Part shown: in pieces, positions 59,231 through 64,000 of the stretch
How positions within the stretch are numbered: position 1 is the first letter of the stretch
How the letters are laid out: each line of letters starts with the position of its first letter
DNA from: Rhipidocladum racemiflorum
Lineage: Eukaryota > Streptophyta > Magnoliopsida > Poales > Poaceae
Length of the DNA stretch: 64,000 nucleotides
Reading direction: 5' to 3'
Assembly (NCBI GenBank): GCA_036346355.1
Contig: CM070578.1
Span: 14,522,501 to 14,586,500 of the forward strand
Made by a program: the position numbers and the translations under genes
Notes under the pieces: model-generated
What the model was told of the DNA's origin: nothing
Database searches by the model: none
Seen by the model: the letters and a program-made list of their open reading frames with translations, nothing else

Positions 59231-59395
59231 TCAAGAAGCAAGTATTGTTTTGGACGTAAAGTCCATTGGTTCATGCACTTGAATAGCATTGTTTTTGGGC
59301 GTGAAGTCCATTGGTTAATGGGCTTGAATACTAGTGAAGTCCATTGGTTTTGGACGTGAAGTCCATTGTTTTGGTTCATGCATCCTGTGGCATGC
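59230..59395 (+). repeat. Direct repeats with GTGAAGTCCATTGGTT
   Basis: GTGAAGTCCATTG or a one-base variant occurs at about 59258, 59301, 59334 and 59358, with GTTTTGGACGT or GTTTTTGGGCGT ahead of most copies. Confidence 0.85.
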
Positions 59396-60229
59396 GGGGA
59401 AGGGGAATTACCCCTTGCCCCGGTTCTTTATTTCTGTTTTTTCAAAAAATAATAATTAGAAATTCAGAAAATTATGAAAAGTGCTTAAAAATATGAAAAT
59501 TTCCAGAAAAATTCAGAAAATGTTATGGCTCTGTTTTTAATTTTCCTTAGCCTTATTTTCTGTATTTATGAATTTTTGCATGTATTTTTGCAATAATTGC
59601 CCTGTTTAGAATATCGTAAATTCCTGAGAATTTATTTTCCGAATTTATGAATTTATAAATTATGTCATGTTGATATTTGCTAAAATTCAATTTCCTGTTG
59701 TAAAGTAATTACAAAATTGCTTGGAAATTAGCGTAAATTATGAAAAGTGTTAGGAAAATTCAATTTCTCATACAACAGTTTATGAGAACATGAGTGGTTG
59801 GGATTTGATTTTGGTAATGAATAAACAGATATGAGACAATTGGTGTCTAGGAAAACACACATGAGGCTTGGTTCTTTAATTGGCACCCGGAAACGGGAAG
59901 TGCTCCTCCCTCATGTGAGCCCTAGGGGCGAGTTGACTGGCCAAGAGTCAAATTGACAGAGATATTCATTACTGTTTTCGTTCGACCAACAAGAATTATA
60001 TAAGTTGTAATTAGACTTATGCCATGTTTAATTCATGTTGAAATTTATTTTACATTTATCAAGTGATCTTTGGAAAATTCTTTGTATAATTAATAAAATT
60101 GCCAAATACTAAGAAAAATTCTGAAATTCATGAGAATTTACTTTCCGCATTTTACTTAATTATGCAATCACACTTTATTAGATTACACGCAGTAATCTAA
60201 TGTAGGAATCTTGTAAAATGCAGATGTCC

Positions 60230-61160
60230 GCATTGTGAACCGTGAGTTTGAAGAATTGGCCCAAAGACGGTCAAAACTACCTCACTTGGGCATCCGATGT
60301 GAAGATCGTGCTTAGCGGCAAGAAGCTCAGAGCTGCTATTGGCTTAGGGTCCTCGAAGGGCGCACCACCTAATGCCGAGCGAGCGATCAAGCATTGCACT
60401 TCCTCGAGCACCATCTCTCGACCACCCTGAAAAATGAATATATGGTCAAGAAAGTGCAATTGAGCTATGGATCGCACTCCGAAGCGATTCGAGAAGCTCA
60501 AATACACAATCTTGCCCCAAGCACAAGAAGATTGGGTGCGTCGAGGTTTGCGGACTACAAAGCAAGGCCGAGTACAATTACGCTTTGCACGTAATTTGTA
60601 CTAATCTCTCCCTATGTGGCAAGAAGATCACTGAAGAGGAGAAGATTGAGAAAACTCTTTCCACTTTTCACCCCAATGCTATCCGTAATGCCATGACTAT
60701 CGTCGGGACGCATACAAGGAGTATAGCGAATCGATTGATGTTATGCAAGTTATGGAGTCACAAGATGAAGTTCTCAGAAAGAACTTCGTCTCACAACCAC
60801 TGGAAGGGGCATTGTACCGTAAATCAATGCCAACAAACTATAAGGTGAAAAAGCCGCCCACATGAAGTGGGTCAAGAAGGGTGGAAAAGAGAAACATCGA
60901 GGCCAAAGGAAAGTCCATAGCCCAAAAGAAGAAGAATGACAAGGAAAAGCCGCAGGCAAGCCGTATGGACAGCAAAACCAAACGTGCTTCAAATGCGGCA
61001 CTTGGGGCATTGGTCAAAAATATGCCGAATCCAAAGAAGTGATCAATGCATATCGTGCCAAGAAGAAGGCCAAAGGAAATGCACCGGCAGAGGCACATTT
61101 TGCGAAGTAGGCAATGATGATGTCATGGAAGTTGACACCCCACATGCTTCATCCTCGCGG
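60230..61160 (+). pseudogene. Copia gag relic with zinc knuckle
   Basis: WPKDGQNYLTWASDVKIVL (60252 on), HFLEHHLSTTLKNEYMVKK (60397 on) and ALHVICTNLSLCGKKITEEE (60579 on) are copia gag segments in different frames. The CCHC knuckle CFKCGTWGHWSKIC is encoded near 60985-61030 with a frame change inside it. Several indels make it non-functional. Confidence 0.85.
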
Positions 61161-61484
61161 CCGGCCTAGACATCAATGATGCAGCCAAGCCCTTGGCAAA
61201 TGAAGAAAACACTTCTGTGGATGACATAGAAGCAGAAATGAATGCATACTTTACAGATTCCGTTTAGTGCATGAATAACATTGTTAGCACTTTCTTTTAG
61301 ATTGTGGTTGATTAGTTAATATTGAATAATTATAAGCTCTCGAAGAGTATACTTTTACTTTCTCATGAATAAGAATTGTTATTTATTCTTTATTCCAGTA
61401 TTCTTTACTTGCAAGCAATGTTTGAATTACTTTGCCACTGTCAGATTAGAATTATATTTCTTTTCATATAGAAATCGTAGCACC

Positions 61485-62900
61485 CAATGGAGGAAATATG
61501 CATTGTTGATAGTGGCACAACAAATACCATCTTAAGAGAGTCGAAATACTTCCAGGCGATCACGAAGAACGCCGAAGGATTACGACAATCGCAGGAAGTG
61601 ATACGCATATAATAGGCTCAGGAAAAGCCACAATTATATTGCCAATGGGTACAACTTTGGTAATTGAAGAAGCCCTCTTGTACCCTGAATCAACTCGCAC
61701 TCTCTTAAGTTTCAAGGATATCCGCGCCAATGGGTTTCACGTAGAAACCAATGAAGAAAATGGCAAAGAACACTTGTGCATTGTGAAGCACGCGGAATAT
61801 GGAAAGATGGTACTAGAAAAATGTCCCTCATATGAATCAGGTTGTACTACACGAAAATCAATGCACACGCAGTGTATACTTCTTTGAAGACTGTCTTTAG
61901 AAGCTCTGAATTATTTGCTTTATGGCATTGTAGATTAGGTCATCCTGGTCTTAGATTGATGAGAAATATAGTTAACAACTCACAAGGTCATGGCATTAAT
62001 GTTAAGAATTTCCCGAATCACGAAGATTTTGTGTGCCATGCATGTGCCACCGGGAAATTAATAACTAGACCCTCTGTTATGAAAGTGCAACATGAAATCC
62101 CTACATTCCTGGAACGCATTCAGGGGGATATTTGCGGTCCGATTCAGCCCTTGTCAGGGCCGTTTCGATACTTTATGGTGCTCATTGATGCTTCCTCGAA
62201 ATGGTCGCATACATGTTTGCTGTCAACAAGGAATCATGCATTCGCAAAACTGATCTCGCAGATCATCAGAATTAAGAATGTTTTTCCTAATCATCGCGTG
62301 AAGTCCATTCGAATGGACAATGCCAGCGAATTTACTTCCAAGGCATTTGATGATTATTGCACAGCAACGGGAATAACTGTTGAGCACTCTGTACCGCACG
62401 TCCATACGCAAAATGGACTAGCTGAAGCACTCATAAAGAGGATTAAGTTTATTGCCAGACCGCTCTTGCAGAGTTGTAACTTGTCCAACAATTGTTGGGG
62501 ACACGCAGTCCTGTATGCAGCAGCACTCATCAATTATAGACAATCGGCCTACAACATCCATTCAACCATGCAAACTAGTGCATTGGGTCAACCTGAAGAA
62601 TTGAATGTATGGTATATGTACCTATACCACCCCCACAGCGGACTGCAATGGGCCCTCTCCGCAAGTCTGGGATATACGTTGGTTATGAGAGTGCATCCAT
62701 AATCAGGTATTTGGAACCCATGATCGAGACTTGCATACACTCGATTCGCCGATCAGTATCTTTGGCGAGGACCGTTTCCGTCATTAGGGAGAGAATCAAC
62801 CATTGGATGAAAAATGCCGAAATAATATGGCATTCCACCGATCCCAGCATGACTCTCGCACTAATGAAGCAAATCAAGAAGTTCGAAGATAATTGATTTG
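61485..62900 (+). pseudogene. Copia protease and integrase relic
   Basis: EICIVDSGTTNTILRE near 61493 is the protease active-site region. The integrase part runs 61900-62600: HCRLGHPGLRLMRNI with the zinc site to CHACATGKL, catalytic Asp in IQGDICGPI, Asp in IRMDNASEF, and Glu after HTQNGLAEALIKR. A frameshift near 62605 moves the continuation (GPLRKSGIYVGYESASIIRY) to another frame. Frames between protease and integrase are also broken near 61860. Confidence 0.88.
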
Positions 62901-63384
62901 CGTAATTTAGCAAATGAACCGCCTGATCATTTTTGTGATCTCAAGAGCGTGGTTAAGTCGCATGTACCAGCAAGAAATGCACCGTAGAGGGTGGAAATAC
63001 CAAAGAAAGCGAAGGTATCCCTCATCCTGTTCAGAGGCCTCAAAGAAAAAGAACAGAAATCGCTTCTCAAACCCAAAGTACCGGAGGCGTCTGGGAAAAT
63101 CGGGCAAGAGGACTTACCACACCAATCACAAAAATGCCCCAAAGCAAGAAGGAGCCAGTTGAGACCTGGCACCGAAAGAAGCCTGTCGAAAAGGCAATTC
63201 CAGATTTGAATCTTCAATTGGAAGAAACCGCCAGAAATAATGTGTGCGCACACATTGGCGGAGAAAAACTAAAGGAACTTGCTCCTGGAATGGGAAATAG
63301 CAATGAAGAGCAAGTAGAAGTGCATGAAGCACACCATGACGAAATGGCCATAAATTTTGTAATAATAGGAGAATCTATGAAAAG

Positions 63385-64000
63385 AGCAACAACCATTGCA
63401 AGGCTTGTTGTTCAAGGTTTCACTCAACGTCCTGGGGTTGATTATGAAGAAACCTATTCTCCGGTCATGGGTGGAATTACCTTTAGATACTTAATCTCAA
63501 TGGTAGTCAACTTGAAGTTGAAAATGAAGCTAATGGATGTTGTCACAGCATATTTGTATGGAAACTTGGATTCGGAGATTTATATGAAAGTACCGGAAGG
63601 TATCACTATCAAGAACAAAGACAGAGCAAAAAGAAACATATACAAAGGTGAAATTGGAGAAATCACCTGTATGGGCTAAAACGATCGGGAAGAATGTGGT
63701 ACAATCGTTTGAGTGACTTTCTCTGCAAGAAAGGCTACACGAACAGCGAAGATTGTCCATGTGTATTTATACAACGATCCACGAATGGATTTTGTATAAT
63801 CTCCGTCTATGTAGATGACTTGAACATCATTGGGACGGATGAGGAAATTGAAGAAGCATGCACATACTTGAAATCTGAGTTTGAAATGAAAGACTTGGGT
63901 AAAACCAAGTTCTGCTTAGGCTTGCGGCTTGAACATGTCCAATGCGTAATCTTGGTACAACAATCATCCTACACGCAGAAAGTGTTGGTGAGATTTGTCT
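63385..64000 (+). pseudogene. Copia reverse transcriptase relic, partial
   Basis: RLVVQGFTQRPGVDYEETYS and MDVVTAYLYGNLDSEIYMKV are read at 63400-63600. After a frame break at about 63640-63670 the text resumes as LYGLKRSGRMWYNRLSDFL and the catalytic YVDD box is intact in ISVYVDDLNIIGT (about 63805-63845), then EFEMKDLGKTKFCLGLRLEH. The reading frame leaves the window. Confidence 0.9.

Larger units (their letters stand above)
58148..64000 (+). mobile_element. Ty1/copia retrotransposon, decayed, runs off the window
   Basis: A short LTR is followed by a primer-binding region, a GC-rich leader insert, gag, zinc knuckle, protease, integrase and reverse transcriptase. Integrase before reverse transcriptase fixes the Ty1/copia type. 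RNase H and the 3' LTR lie beyond the window. Confidence 0.93.

Noticed and set aside
58661..59282. Open frames in the GC-rich copia leader considered as a host gene
   Set aside because: No domain, splice structure or conserved motif could be recognised; kept only as an unexplained insert.

Overview
This is nuclear DNA of a monocot plant, most likely a grass. The evidence is a GC-rich first exon in an otherwise ordinary intron-containing gene, grass-type transposable elements packed between genes, and proteins typical of grasses. I cannot name the species. Only two intact host protein genes and one host microRNA gene are supported. Nearly everything else is transposable elements, their relics and AT-rich intergenic DNA.

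Layout. 1-640: tandem repeat and GA-rich DNA. 640 to about 5470: a truncated, decayed Ty1/copia element on the minus strand with its 5' LTR. 7144-9270: a compact LTR element with 128-bp LTRs and a perfect 5-bp target duplication (TSD). 11833-15004: a MITE, a hAT relic and a long foldback Mutator-like element (MULE) that ends about 310 bp before the first gene. 15315-19195 (+): membrane-type UDP-glucuronic acid decarboxylase (UDP-xylose synthase), six exons; its first intron is a U12-type AT-AC intron. 19655-24485 (-): an alpha/beta hydrolase of the monoacylglycerol lipase / caffeoylshikimate esterase group, eight exons, tail to tail with the first gene. 26490-26980: a short hAT-type element. 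27325-28409: a second foldback MULE carrying a piece of an allantoate deiminase gene. 28666-42458: a 13.8-kb Ty3/gypsy element of Tat type with dual RNase H, broken reverse transcriptase, intact RNase H-integrase and a spliced antisense gene. 42.5-58.1 kb: AT-rich DNA with MITEs, a second copy of the short hAT element, a hAT transposase N-terminal relic and a 161-bp-type repeat. Within it, at 46.5 kb on the minus strand, lies a MIR164 gene with exact mature miRNA, plausible star strand and TATA box. 58148 to the window end: a decayed Ty1/copia element whose 3' end is outside the window.

The host genes do not form a pathway. UDP-xylose synthase feeds cell-wall and glycoprotein xylosylation in the Golgi. 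The hydrolase acts on lipid or phenylpropanoid esters. MIR164 represses NAC transcription factors. The most useful results are the MIR164 locus, the AT-AC intron, the gene-capturing foldback MULE and the spliced antisense gene of the Tat element.
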